A stretch of 64,000 nucleotides of DNA from Bacteroidota bacterium (lineage in GTDB: Bacteria; Bacteroidota; Bacteroidia; JACCXN01): assembly GCA_013696965.1 (NCBI GenBank), contig JACCXN010000072.1, positions 1-64,000 of the forward strand, written 5' to 3'. A program made the translations under genes and the position numbers. Below, in pieces: positions 32,910 to 41,804 of the stretch (its first letter is position 1; the number at the start of each line of letters is the position of its first letter). The notes under the pieces are model-generated. The model saw only the letters and a list, made by a program, of their open reading frames with translations. It was not told where the DNA came from and did not search any database.

Positions 32910-34298
32910 CTATTTTCCTATGCAGAAATTCCTGAAAATATTCTCCAATAAATCATCAGTGGTAATACTTCCCGTAATTTCTCCTAAATGAAACAATGAT
33001 TTTCGGATATCAATAGCGAGGAAATCACTGCTAATTCCTGAAACAAGGCCCGTATTTACACTATCAATAGCTTCGGATGCTTTTTTTAATGCCTCATAAT
33101 GGCGCACATTGCTTACTATTGTTTGTCCGCTTTGGAGTAGTCCTGTGTTGATAAAGGAAGATAGTTTTTGGGTAAGTTCTTCCAGGTTTTCTTTCTGTTT
33201 TGCGGAAATGAAAATAACATTTTCCAATTCACTGAACTTTAGTTTTAGTTCATCCAGGTTGATTTTGTCAGCTTTGTTGGCAAGCAAGATTAAATGTACC
33301 GGCAGTTTTTTTATTTTTTCCTGTAATAAGGCTGTATTTTTCTGAATTGTCTGAGGACTATCATTATAGGCATCAAACATATACAATAATACCCGTGCCT
33401 TTTCAATTGCATCATAAGTCCTGGAAATACCCAGAGCCTCTATTGTGTTTTGGGTTTCCCTGATTCCTGCCGTATCAATAAAACGAAATACAACCCCATC
33501 AATATTAATTTCATCTTCAATGGTATCTCTGGTTGTGCCAGCTATTTCCGAAACTATTGCCCGCTCTTCGTTGAGCAGTGCATTTAAAAGAGTGGATTTA
33601 CCAACATTAGGTTCTCCTGCAATAGCAACTGGAATACCAGTTTTAATTACATTGCCAACAGAAAAAGAATTAATTAAACGTGAAAGTACTTTTTGAATAT
33701 GCTTTAAGAGATCCTGTAAATCCTTGCGATTGGCAAACTCAACATCCTCTTCAGAAAAATCAAGTTCCAGTTCTATCAGGGAAGCAAAGTTTATGAGTTT
33801 CTCCCTCAAGTCATTAAGTTCTTTTGCAAAACCACCCCTCATTTGGTGCATAGCAATTTGATGTGAGGCTTCTGAATCAGAAGCAATCAGATCTGCAACA
33901 GCTTCAGCCTGTGAAAGATCTATCTTCTTATTTAAATAAGCCCTTAAAGTAAATTCGCCGGGTTTTGCAGCTCTTGCACCTGTCTTAATCAACAATTGTA
34001 GAATCTGTTGCTGAATATAAACAGAACCATGACAGGAGATTTCAATGGTATTTTCTCCTGTAAATGAATTTGGACCCTTAAAAACTGAAATTAAAACTTC
34101 ATCAATTATTTTATTATCCTCCTTAATAAAACCAAAGTGCAGGGTATGGGATTTGACTTCTGAGAGTTTCTTTCGAGATTTAGAATCGAAAATTTTTTCG
34201 GTAATAAAAATAGCCTGAGGGCCAGAAATGCGAATAACAGCAATTGCACCCATTCCAGGCGAAGTTGCAATAGCACAAATAGAATCTATATTTATCAA
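32910..34298 (-). CDS. mnmE: tRNA uridine-5-carboxymethylaminomethyl modification GTPase MnmE
   Basis: This enzyme works with MnmG to modify the wobble uridine of certain tRNAs. The 462 residues show the N-terminal tetrahydrofolate-binding domain (GMGAIAVIRISGPQA), the helical domain, and an inserted GTPase domain with G1 GEPNVGKST, G3 DTAGIRET and G4 NKAD. The C-terminal CIGK carries the catalytic cysteine. The start appears to be a TTG; no in-frame ATG is nearby. It is divergent from sucD. Confidence 0.97.
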   Translation of the reverse strand: MINIDSICAIATSPGMGAIAVIRISGPQAIFITEKIFDSKSRKKLSEVKSHTLHFGFIKEDNKIIDEVLISVFKGPNSFTGENTIEISCHGSVYIQQQILQLLIKTGARAAKPGEFTLRAYLNKKIDLSQAEAVADLIASDSEASHQIAMHQMRGGFAKELNDLREKLINFASLIELELDFSEEDVEFANRKDLQDLLKHIQKVLSRLINSFSVGNVIKTGIPVAIAGEPNVGKSTLLNALLNEERAIVSEIAGTTRDTIEDEINIDGVVFRFIDTAGIRETQNTIEALGISRTYDAIEKARVLLYMFDAYNDSPQTIQKNTALLQEKIKKLPVHLILLANKADKINLDELKLKFSELENVIFISAKQKENLEELTQKLSSFINTGLLQSGQTIVSNVRHYEALKKASEAIDSVNTGLVSGISSDFLAIDIRKSLFHLGEITGSITTDDLLENIFRNFCIGK

Positions 34299-34348
34299 TG
34301 ATTTGTTTTTTATAGTAATTACCGATATTTATTAACGTTAAAAAGTGC

Positions 34349-34356
34349 CAAAAATA
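34349..34356 (-). promoter_or_regulatory. possible -7 element (TATTTTTG) of mnmE
   Basis: On the minus strand TATTTTTG fits the phylum consensus TAnnTTTG and lies about 50 bases upstream of the mnmE start. No convincing -33 TTG was found at the right distance. Confidence 0.35.
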
Positions 34357-34464
34357 TAAGGTTTTGCAAAAATATCATTTTACTTTGTTCCTTTTTACGA
34401 GAATAAACTTTATTTTAGCGCTCTGAATAAGGGTATTTTCAATAAAACTAACCAAAAATAAACA

Positions 34465-35382
34465 ATGAGTGTTTTAATAAACAAGAATTCCAAAGTAATT
34501 GTGCAAGGGTTTACAGGCAGCGAAGGAACCTTTCATGCCGGTCAAATGATTGAATACGGGACCAATGTTGTAGGAGGAGTAACTCCTGGTAAAGGGGGAC
34601 AATCACATTTAGATCGTCCAGTATTTAACACAGTTGAAGAGGCTGTAAAAAAAACAGGAGCAGATGTTTCCATCATTTTTGTTCCACCTCCATTTGCAGC
34701 TGATGCTATAATGGAAGCTGCAGAGGCTGGTATTAAAGTTATAATATGTATTACTGAAGGAATTCCAACAAAAGACATGATTGATGTTAAAGAATATCTA
34801 TCAGATAAGGATTGCAGGTTAATAGGACCAAATTGTCCTGGAGTGATTACAGCAGGGGAAGCTAAAGTTGGTATTATGCCTGGTTTTGTTTTTAAATCGG
34901 GTAGAATTGGGATTGTTTCCAAATCAGGGACTTTAACATATGAAGCAGCAGATCAGGTTGTGAAAGCAGGCTTGGGGATATCAACAGCAATTGGAATAGG
35001 AGGGGATCCAATAATTGGAACTCCAACAAAGGATGCAGTAAAACTTTTAATGGAAGATCCTGAAACAGATGGTATTGTAATGATAGGTGAGATAGGTGGA
35101 GGAATGGAAGCTGAGGCCGCTTATTGGATAAAGGAATTTGGAACTAAGCCAGTTGTGGGATTCATAGCCGGTCAAACCGCCCCTCCAGGAAGAAGAATGG
35201 GCCATGCTGGGGCAATTGTAGGTGGAGCGGATGATACTGCTGCTGCCAAAATGAAAATTATGAGTGAATGTGGGATTATAGTTGTAGATTCTCCTGCAAT
35301 TATTGGAAAAGCAATAGCTGATGCAGTTGCCAAGGAATCCAGAACAGAAAATCCTCATCATTATGCAAACCGAGTAGATTAA
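34465..35382 (+). CDS. sucD: succinyl-CoA ligase, alpha subunit
   Basis: This is the alpha subunit of succinyl-CoA synthetase, which joins succinyl-CoA cleavage to NTP formation in the TCA cycle. Visible are the CoA-binding Rossmann part ([24 protein letters not shown]), [29 protein letters not shown], the [10 protein letters not shown] loop and the phosphohistidine loop GHAGAIVGG. Length (305) is slightly above the usual 290. The beta subunit sucC is not adjacent, so it must lie elsewhere. A strong terminator follows, and the gene is probably monocistronic. Confidence 0.96.
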   Translation: MSVLINKNSKVIVQGFTGSEGTFHAGQMIEYGTNVVGGVTPGKGGQSHLDRPVFNTVEEAVKKTGADVSIIFVPPPFAADAIMEAAEAGIKVIICITEGIPTKDMIDVKEYLSDKDCRLIGPNCPGVITAGEAKVGIMPGFVFKSGRIGIVSKSGTLTYEAADQVVKAGLGISTAIGIGGDPIIGTPTKDAVKLLMEDPETDGIVMIGEIGGGMEAEAAYWIKEFGTKPVVGFIAGQTAPPGRRMGHAGAIVGGADDTAAAKMKIMSECGIIVVDSPAIIGKAIADAVAKESRTENPHHYANRVD

Positions 35383-35458
35383 TTATTCCCGTTGATACCA
35401 TTTAAAGTCTAATTTTTGTACTTATTGGACTAAAGTAAATACGATTAAACTGGCTGGA

Positions 35459-35489
35459 AGCCACTCCATTTATGGGGTGGCTTTTTTTA
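35459..35489 (+). terminator. rho-independent terminator of sucD
   Basis: A nine-pair stem AGCCACTCC / GGGGTGGCT (one G-T pair) with loop ATTTAT is followed by a run of T, about 75 bases after the sucD stop. Confidence 0.85.
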
Positions 35490-35593
35490 TTGGCTTATAT
35501 TAAACTATTTGGCAAGGTTTTGAATTGGTTTAAGCAAGAGAATGAATGATTTGGAGGATTAAAAGAGTAAAAACAACTTAAATATTAATAATT

Positions 35594-36091
35594 ATGGAAA
35601 CTAAAAAAATCAGCCGGAGAATATTTTCCTTTTTAGGGATTTTAGGAATCGCGGCAATGGTATATTCCTGTGAACCAAGTAAACGAGCAGCAGATACAAC
35701 AGCTTCAGTGCCAATTACAGAATCGGTAACCCCTGGAAATGAAGGTGCAGCGGCATTGGATTCAAGGATTCAGAACCTTAACCAAAATTTTACAAATGTT
35801 GAAAAGGAAGTGATGTCATCCGACAAAGTATCTGAAGAAGGCTTTAGGGAGGAATGGAGAAAAGTTGAGGTTAAAAGACATGAACTAAACCGAAGTATTG
35901 AACTCTATAATCAGGCAATTGAAAAAGATGCTTCACTTGAAGCCGCTGAATTAAGGACTGATATAAACAGAATGATAACTGAACTGGAAAGGGATTTGAT
36001 ATCTGTAAGAGATGGTGATGGAATGCAGCAAGAACCAACGCAAGAGCCTCAATTTGAGCAAGAACAGGAAATTGAACAATATCCAGAATAG
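35594..36091 (+). CDS. uncharacterised lipoprotein
   Basis: This 165-residue protein has a hydrophobic leader ending in a lipobox-like AMVYSC (Cys about residue 26), so it is probably lipid-anchored. The mature part is helical and charged: a DSRIQNLNQNFTNVEKEVM coil, then repeated E/K/R-rich helices, and a Gln/Glu-rich tail. I do not recognise the family. It may be a small envelope or stress-related helical lipoprotein. It is transcribed alone and ends in its own terminator. Confidence 0.75.
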   Translation: METKKISRRIFSFLGILGIAAMVYSCEPSKRAADTTASVPITESVTPGNEGAAALDSRIQNLNQNFTNVEKEVMSSDKVSEEGFREEWRKVEVKRHELNRSIELYNQAIEKDASLEAAELRTDINRMITELERDLISVRDGDGMQQEPTQEPQFEQEQEIEQYPE

Positions 36092-36123
36092 AATTATTTT
36101 GGCTTCAAAAACCTATTTATTCA

Positions 36124-36157
36124 ATGGGCTGACTTTAATTAGTCAGTCCATTTTTTT
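36124..36157 (+). terminator. rho-independent terminator of the lipoprotein gene
   Basis: An inverted repeat ATGGGCTGAC / GTCAGTCCAT with an eight-base loop is followed by seven T, 32 bases after the stop. Confidence 0.85.
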
Positions 36158-36325
36158 ATTAATATACCCATTAATTAATAATAAAGTTTCTCGAATTGTG
36201 GAAGATTCTCTTCAAATTTAATTTTTTACTCTTAACATTCCAAGAAATATTCAACTCATAAGTGGAGGAGCCAATGCGGCAAGATTTTTTAATTAAGTTA
36301 AAATGACTTGAAAAAAAATAGCAAA

Positions 36326-37801
36326 ATGGACTCAAAATATACAATTTCCTGTTTCACGAACTTCAAAAACATTATGTTCTTTTTGGTAATGTTGTTAGTT
36401 CCATTAATTTCTTATGGCCAAATAACTTTTCAAAAAATATTTGGAGGAACTCGTTCTGAATCCTCTTATAAAGTGGAAATATGTTCAGATGGAGGCTATA
36501 TAACTGCTGGATATACCGTATCCTCTGGACCAGGAGATGCGAGTATGCAATTAATTAAAACAGACTTGTATGGTAAACAAATTTGGGAGGCAGTAATTGG
36601 TGGAAAATATACAGATTATGCATTTGCAGTAACCACAACAACAGATGGAAATTATGTAGCTGTGGGCTCTACAACAAGCTTTGGTTCTGGTCAACAAGAT
36701 ATTTATGCAGTTAAAATTGATAATAATGGAAACAAATTGTGGGAAAAAACATATGGAGGATTACAAAAAGAAGAAGGTTGGGACATAAGACAGACCAACG
36801 ATGGCGGATTCATTATTACGGGAATGACCAATAGTTTTGGGGCAACTTTCTTCGATGCTTTTCTTTTAAAAATAGATACTAATGGAAATGAAGAATGGAA
36901 AAAGCTATATGGAGGTCCTTCTTATGATTCAGGATTATGCGTAAGACAAACTCTGGATGGCGGTTATGCTTTCCTTGGCCAAACACATAGCTTTGGAGAA
37001 GGTTCAGGAGATTTTTATTTAGTGAAGACTGATTCAAATGGAAATAAAGAATGGTCAAAAACTTATGGAGGGACATTAACAGAAGAGGGTAGATATTTTT
37101 CACTTACTGATGATGGAGGATTCATTTTAATTGGAAAAACAGAAAGTTTTGGAGCAGGAGATGAGGATATTTATGTTGTAAAAACAGATGATAAAGGGAT
37201 TCTTGAATGGTACAAAACATTTGGTGGTGATAAAAAAGATACTGGAAAATCCATTGAACCAACTAATGATGGGGGTTATATAATTGCTTCTTCCTCCCGT
37301 AGTTTTAATTGGGCAAACCCAAATGCTTGGTTTATTAAAATAGATAAACAAGGTGAACAGGTATGGGCTAAAGAATATGGAGGTTATGATCATGATCACG
37401 GACATCATATTCTTCCAACTTCCGATGGGGGTTACATTGCCACTGGACATGTTAATAAGAATATAGCACAAATGGAAGATTCCTATTTGCTTAAACTAGA
37501 TTCACTGGGCGAATGGAGTGATAACACTGGAATCAGAGAAGAGTCATTAGCAAATACAATTCAAATATATCCTAACCCAAGTTCTGGAATTGTGGAACTT
37601 TCACTTAAGATGAACACGCATGGCTCTTTAGAAATCAATATTTTAAGTTACATGGGAAAGGTAATTTATAAAAATATTTATCATCCTGAAAACCTTTCAT
37701 TTTCAATAAAGATAGATATGCAAAGTTTTCCAAAAGGTATTTATTTGCTCCGTGTTTCCGATGGCCTTGATCAAACTACCACAAAAGTAATATTGGATTA
37801 A
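36326..37801 (+). CDS. T9SS-secreted seven-repeat beta-propeller protein
   Basis: This 491-residue exported protein has a hydrophobic signal segment (IMFFLVMLLVPLISYGQ). Seven repeats of about 51 residues follow, each of the form DGGYI-x-x-G-x-T-x-SFG-x-G-x-x-D-x-Y-x-VK-x-D-x-NGN-x-x-W-x-KTYGG. Seven copies fit a closed seven-bladed propeller. The C-terminus (IQIYPNPSSGIVELSLK...GIYLLRVSDG) is a T9SS sorting domain unlike that of the array to its left. The ATG at 36326 is preferred to a TTG six codons upstream. It lies 31 bases before the TPR gene, so the two may be co-transcribed. The ligand is unknown. Confidence 0.88.
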   Translation: MDSKYTISCFTNFKNIMFFLVMLLVPLISYGQITFQKIFGGTRSESSYKVEICSDGGYITAGYTVSSGPGDASMQLIKTDLYGKQIWEAVIGGKYTDYAFAVTTTTDGNYVAVGSTTSFGSGQQDIYAVKIDNNGNKLWEKTYGGLQKEEGWDIRQTNDGGFIITGMTNSFGATFFDAFLLKIDTNGNEEWKKLYGGPSYDSGLCVRQTLDGGYAFLGQTHSFGEGSGDFYLVKTDSNGNKEWSKTYGGTLTEEGRYFSLTDDGGFILIGKTESFGAGDEDIYVVKTDDKGILEWYKTFGGDKKDTGKSIEPTNDGGYIIASSSRSFNWANPNAWFIKIDKQGEQVWAKEYGGYDHDHGHHILPTSDGGYIATGHVNKNIAQMEDSYLLKLDSLGEWSDNTGIREESLANTIQIYPNPSSGIVELSLKMNTHGSLEINILSYMGKVIYKNIYHPENLSFSIKIDMQSFPKGIYLLRVSDGLDQTTTKVILD

Positions 37802-37832
37802 AATATTAAAAAGAGAATTAAATATTCGATTT

Positions 37833-39845
37833 ATGGCAACTAAGCTATTTAAGGAAACACGTACTGGGAAAATAGTAAATGAAATATTAATTATGAGTTT
37901 GTTATTAATTGTTTTTACAGGTTATTCCAACCCAATTCACTTGCCTTTAAAACTGAAAATTACACATGAAAACGAATGTGCTGATTATATAAGAAAAGGG
38001 AAACAAAAAATGGATAAACAGGATTATAAGGGTGCTATTTTTGATTTCACAAAAGCTGTTGAATTGGATCCAAATAATTCCGAAGCTTTTTATTTGCGAG
38101 CAAATTCATTAAATAGCCTCAAAGATTATGATGCTGCCATAGAAGATTACAACAAAGTTTTGCAGTTAAAACCAATGTTTGCTGATGCATATTTGAACAG
38201 GGCTATTGTGAAGGAAACCCAAAAAGAATTTAAAGATGCTGTTGCAGACCTTAACCAATTTCTAAAAATAAACCCCAATGACAATATGGTTCTTATTAAA
38301 CGCGGAGAACTGAAAATGAAATTACAAGATTTAAATGGAGCTCTTGATGATTTTACTGCTGCAATAGAAATTCAACCAAGCTATACTCCTGCACTTGAAC
38401 TTCGAGCAACAGTTTATGTGATAAACAAAAAATTTAAAGAAGCTTTGGATGATTACAATCAAATTATTAGTTTGAATCCTGATAATGCCTTAGTGTACTG
38501 CAACAGAGCAAATATATTATCTGAACTAAAGGATTTTGAAGGAGCAATGTTAGATTATGAAAAAGCACTAAGTATTGATCCAACTATTTCTGAGGCTGCA
38601 CAAAAGAAAAACAGCATACAGAATAAACTATCTAACATAAAATCACTTCCAGAAGACAAGAATGAAATAACTGAAAAAAGCCCCAGCTATGCTGAGGACT
38701 TTGTGCGAAGGGGAACATTTAATTACGAGCAGGGAAAGTTTCAGGAAGCCCTTTATGATTTTGGCAAGGCGATAGAACTACAGCCTGATTATGAGGAAGT
38801 TTATCAAAAAAGAGCGAATACCTACCTAAAACTTGAAGATTATAATGCAGCTCTTAAAGACTATACAATTCAATTAAGGTTAAATCCAAACAATGAACTT
38901 GCCTACAACAACCGAGGCATGGTTAAAGCAAAACTTAAGGATCATGCAGGTGCCCTTGCAGATTACAATAAAGCAATTGAATTAAATCCTGATTTTGCCA
39001 TAGCCTATAGTAACCGTGGTAGTACATACAGCGAATTGAATGATATACAATCTGCAATGAGAGATTTTGATAAGGCCCTGGCAATTGAGGGAAATTCTGC
39101 CGAAGCTTATTACAACAGGGCTTTGGCACGAAATCAACTAGGTGATACAAAAGGTGCAATAGAGGATTACAATATGTGCATAAAACTAAATCCAGGAAAT
39201 GCAATGGCTTACAACAACAGGGCAAACGCATATTGTGACATTGATGATTATAAGAAAGCCTTAGAGGATTACAATAAAGCAATAATGATGAAAATTGATG
39301 GAGCAGATGTTTATTTTAACCGAGGTATGGTAAGACATATAATGGGAGATTACAAACTCGCAATAATGGATTACAACAATGCTATTGAATTAAAACCAGA
39401 TGATTCTGAGGCATATTCACAAAGAGGAATGGCAAAAGCTGAACTGGGTGATTTCAGAGGTGCTCTTGCAGATTATGATAAGGCATTAACCTTAAAACCA
39501 AAGTCAATGGTTGGTTATTATAAAAGGGGTTTGCTAAGGCACATCAATAAAGATTACAAAGGAGCATTAAGTGATTTTAATAATGCAATAGAAATAAAAT
39601 CGGATTATGCACTTGCCTATTATAACAGGGGATTAGTAAAAAAAGACCTTGGTGAATACGAAGAAGCAATTATGGACTTTACAATTGCCATCGAATTCAA
39701 ACCTGGTTTTGAAAAGGCATACAATAGCAGAGGTATGGTAAAATTTGAAATGGGGGATAAGGATGGCGCTTGTTTTGATTTAAGTAAAGCTGTAAAACTT
39801 GGATATAGAGTTGCCTATGACAATATGCAATTGTATTGTAAATGA
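37833..39845 (+). CDS. tetratricopeptide-repeat protein with N-terminal membrane segment
   Basis: This 670-residue protein has a hydrophobic segment at about residues 15-33 (ILIMSLLLIVFTGYSNP) acting as signal or anchor. About 17 TPR units follow in two blocks (about 50-270 and 285-660), with the repeated phrase A-x-x-DYNKAIELNPDFA-x-AY-x-NRG and a linker in between. A long solenoid of this sort is a protein-interaction scaffold in the periplasm or outer membrane. Near-identical repeats indicate recent internal duplication. It follows the seven-bladed secreted protein closely, which hints that it might help its assembly. No enzymatic domain is present. Confidence 0.9.
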   Translation: MATKLFKETRTGKIVNEILIMSLLLIVFTGYSNPIHLPLKLKITHENECADYIRKGKQKMDKQDYKGAIFDFTKAVELDPNNSEAFYLRANSLNSLKDYDAAIEDYNKVLQLKPMFADAYLNRAIVKETQKEFKDAVADLNQFLKINPNDNMVLIKRGELKMKLQDLNGALDDFTAAIEIQPSYTPALELRATVYVINKKFKEALDDYNQIISLNPDNALVYCNRANILSELKDFEGAMLDYEKALSIDPTISEAAQKKNSIQNKLSNIKSLPEDKNEITEKSPSYAEDFVRRGTFNYEQGKFQEALYDFGKAIELQPDYEEVYQKRANTYLKLEDYNAALKDYTIQLRLNPNNELAYNNRGMVKAKLKDHAGALADYNKAIELNPDFAIAYSNRGSTYSELNDIQSAMRDFDKALAIEGNSAEAYYNRALARNQLGDTKGAIEDYNMCIKLNPGNAMAYNNRANAYCDIDDYKKALEDYNKAIMMKIDGADVYFNRGMVRHIMGDYKLAIMDYNNAIELKPDDSEAYSQRGMAKAELGDFRGALADYDKALTLKPKSMVGYYKRGLLRHINKDYKGALSDFNNAIEIKSDYALAYYNRGLVKKDLGEYEEAIMDFTIAIEFKPGFEKAYNSRGMVKFEMGDKDGACFDLSKAVKLGYRVAYDNMQLYCK

Positions 39846-40020
39846 TTTTTTCTTCACCTAAATTATCAAAAAAAGGGATTTTGAAGTTTAAAAATTCAAT
39901 AGAAGTAAAAGTAATCATTTGTGTAGTTTGCGTTTTCGTTTGTGTAGTAATTTGTGAAGTCCCTACCACACAACCCTAAAACATACACAACCTAACACGC
40001 TGAAAAACACTCAGAAACAA

Positions 40021-40050
40021 AAAAAGGAGCGCATTTCTGCGACTCCTTTT
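40021..40050 (-). terminator. terminator downstream of tRNA-Asp
   Basis: On the minus strand AAAAGGAGTCGCA-GAAA-TGCGCTCCTTTTT forms a stem of about 12 pairs with a tetraloop and a T run, directly after the tRNA 3' end. Confidence 0.85.
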
Positions 40051-40051
40051 G

Positions 40052-40125
40052 CGGTCCGGACGGGACTCGAACCCGCGACCTCCTGCGTGACAGGCAGGCA
40101 TTCTAACCAGCTGAACTACCGGACC
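40052..40125 (-). tRNA. tRNA-Asp (GTC)
   Basis: The minus strand folds into a standard cloverleaf. The acceptor stem is GGTCCGG / CCGGACC with discriminator G, the D-arm includes AGCTGGTTAGAAT, the anticodon stem CCTGC / GCAGG encloses the loop CTGTCAC (anticodon GTC, plus-strand bases 89-91 of 40081 line), and the T-arm holds GGTTCGAGTCC. CCA is not encoded. Confidence 0.96.
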
Positions 40126-40294
40126 GTTTTTACTATTTTTAAGAGTTTAAAACTCATTATTTTTAAGAACAATTTTCCCTTAATTGGTTTTAGAGAGCGG
40201 CAAAAGTAGTTTATTTTTTTTAATACCACAAAGAAAAAGAAAAATAATTAAAAATATTTTTTTAAACTTTTTCTTTTGCCAAAATCCTTCTAAA

Positions 40295-41221
40295 TTAAAG
40301 CATTTTAGATCGCTTTATAAGATAGGGGAGTAGCACTTGATTAAAACCCTCACCAATATCTGCCTCTACAAATTCTATTTTATATTGACCACACTTTAAC
40401 ATCAACTCTTTATTGTATTCTTTTATAGCTTTCAAATAGTTTGACTTTACTTCGTTTGCGTGGACTTTTACCTCCTCGCCAGTTTCAACATCAATAAATT
40501 GATAGGGTCGGTTTTCAAATTCAAAATCTAGTTCTTTCTTTTTATCTGTAACATGAAACAGTATTACCTCATGTTTATTATGCCTGAGATGTTGAAGGGA
40601 AGAAAATAAATCATCCTTGGAAGCTGAACTTTCCATCATGTCACTAAAAATTATCACCAATGAGCGGCGATGAATATTATCAGCAATTTTATGCAATGCC
40701 TGAACTGCAAATGTTTTCTTTTTATCCGGCTTATCTTCCAGCAATTGCTCCATTTGATCAAAAAGATATTTATGATGCATTGAAGTTGATTTGGACGGAG
40801 TATGCAATTCAACATCCTGGGAAAACACACTTAAGCCGGCTGCGTCTCTTTGTCTTCCAAGGAGTTCAATGAGTGCGGCTGCGCAATATATTGAAAAATG
40901 GATTTTACTAAACTGGTTATCCTTTAAAGATTCCTTCAAGGGATAATACATTGAAGAGGAATTGTCAATGATTAACTGACATCTTAAATTTGTTTCTTCT
41001 TCAAAGCGCTTTATAAATAATTTTTCTGTACGGGCATATAATTTCCAATCAATATGCCTTGTTGACTCACCGGTATTGTAAATGCGGTGCTCAGCAAATT
41101 CAACTGAAAAACCATGAAAAGGACTTTTATGCAAACCGGTAATAAAACCTTCTACAACTTGTTTGGAGAGTAGTTCAAGATGGGAATACTGCTGAAGTTG
41201 GTGTAGGTCTATGCTTGCCAT
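40295..41221 (-). CDS. DUF58 domain protein
   Basis: This 308-residue protein has the DUF58 signature near its N-terminus (YNTGESTRHIDWKLYARTEKLFIKRFEEE) and a von Willebrand A-like region (LIIDNSSSMYYP). Proteins of this type often occur with MoxR AAA ATPases and BatA/BatB proteins in stress or metal-insertion complexes, but none of those genes is adjacent here. No signal peptide or membrane segment is seen, so it acts in the cytoplasm. The exact role is unknown. Confidence 0.9.
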   Translation of the reverse strand: MASIDLHQLQQYSHLELLSKQVVEGFITGLHKSPFHGFSVEFAEHRIYNTGESTRHIDWKLYARTEKLFIKRFEEETNLRCQLIIDNSSSMYYPLKESLKDNQFSKIHFSIYCAAALIELLGRQRDAAGLSVFSQDVELHTPSKSTSMHHKYLFDQMEQLLEDKPDKKKTFAVQALHKIADNIHRRSLVIIFSDMMESSASKDDLFSSLQHLRHNKHEVILFHVTDKKKELDFEFENRPYQFIDVETGEEVKVHANEVKSNYLKAIKEYNKELMLKCGQYKIEFVEADIGEGFNQVLLPYLIKRSKML

Positions 41222-41229
41222 TTTAAGTC

Positions 41230-41356
41230 AATCAATTTTGTTAATTCGCCAATTGTAATTTTCCTTTTAAAATCACAATTATTTTAAGTCTTAATAATAA
41301 ACTTACAACAATTCAATTTAGTATTAATTATCGAATTGGCGAATTATCAAATTGAT
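41230..41356. repeat. long inverted repeat between DUF58 and trxA
   Basis: Arms of about 24 bases at 41230-41254 (AATCAATTTTG...AATTCGCCAATT) and 41334-41356 (AATTGGCGAATT...CAAATTGATT) are almost perfect reverse complements around a 79-base AT-rich spacer. The arms consist of phrases of the AATTGGCGAATT type, which resemble common intergenic filler repeats in this phylum. They might form a large hairpin in the mRNA downstream of trxA. Confidence 0.55.
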
Positions 41357-41363
41357 TTAAAGT

Positions 41364-41681
41364 CTAAAGGTGGGCGTCAATTTTTGCTGCAAGCACAGAT
41401 TTTGGCACAGCTCCAACTTGCTTATCCACAATTTCTCCGTTTTTAAAAAACAAAATAGTTGGAATGTTTCTTATACCAAACTGTGCAGAAATACCAGGAT
41501 TATTATCAACATCTAATTTTCCAATTACTGCTTTCCCTTCGTATTCCTTGGAAAGTTCCTCTACTATTGGCCCAACCATTCTGCATGGACCGCACCATTC
41601 TGCCCAAAAGTCAACTAAAACAGGCTGATTTGATTTCAATACTGTTTCTTCAAAATTAGCATCTGTGAATTCTAAAGCCAT
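41364..41681 (-). CDS. trxA: thioredoxin
   Basis: This 105-residue thioredoxin is a general cytoplasmic disulfide reductant. It has the active site WAEWCGPCRMVGP, the DVDNNPGISAQFGIRNIPTILFF block with the cis-proline, and the GAVPKSVL C-terminal helix. It lies downstream of dnaE on the same strand with a gap of about 120 bases, so it probably has its own promoter. Confidence 0.97.
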   Translation of the reverse strand: MALEFTDANFEETVLKSNQPVLVDFWAEWCGPCRMVGPIVEELSKEYEGKAVIGKLDVDNNPGISAQFGIRNIPTILFFKNGEIVDKQVGAVPKSVLAAKIDAHL

Positions 41682-41804
41682 AATTTATGTTTTATTTTTA
41701 TAATGAATGTTTATTTTACTAATAGTTGTAAAAGTATATAATTTACTGTCTTCTCCCAAAAAATAGTCTGATTTTAAATATAAAAACGCATTTAATATAA
41801 ATTA

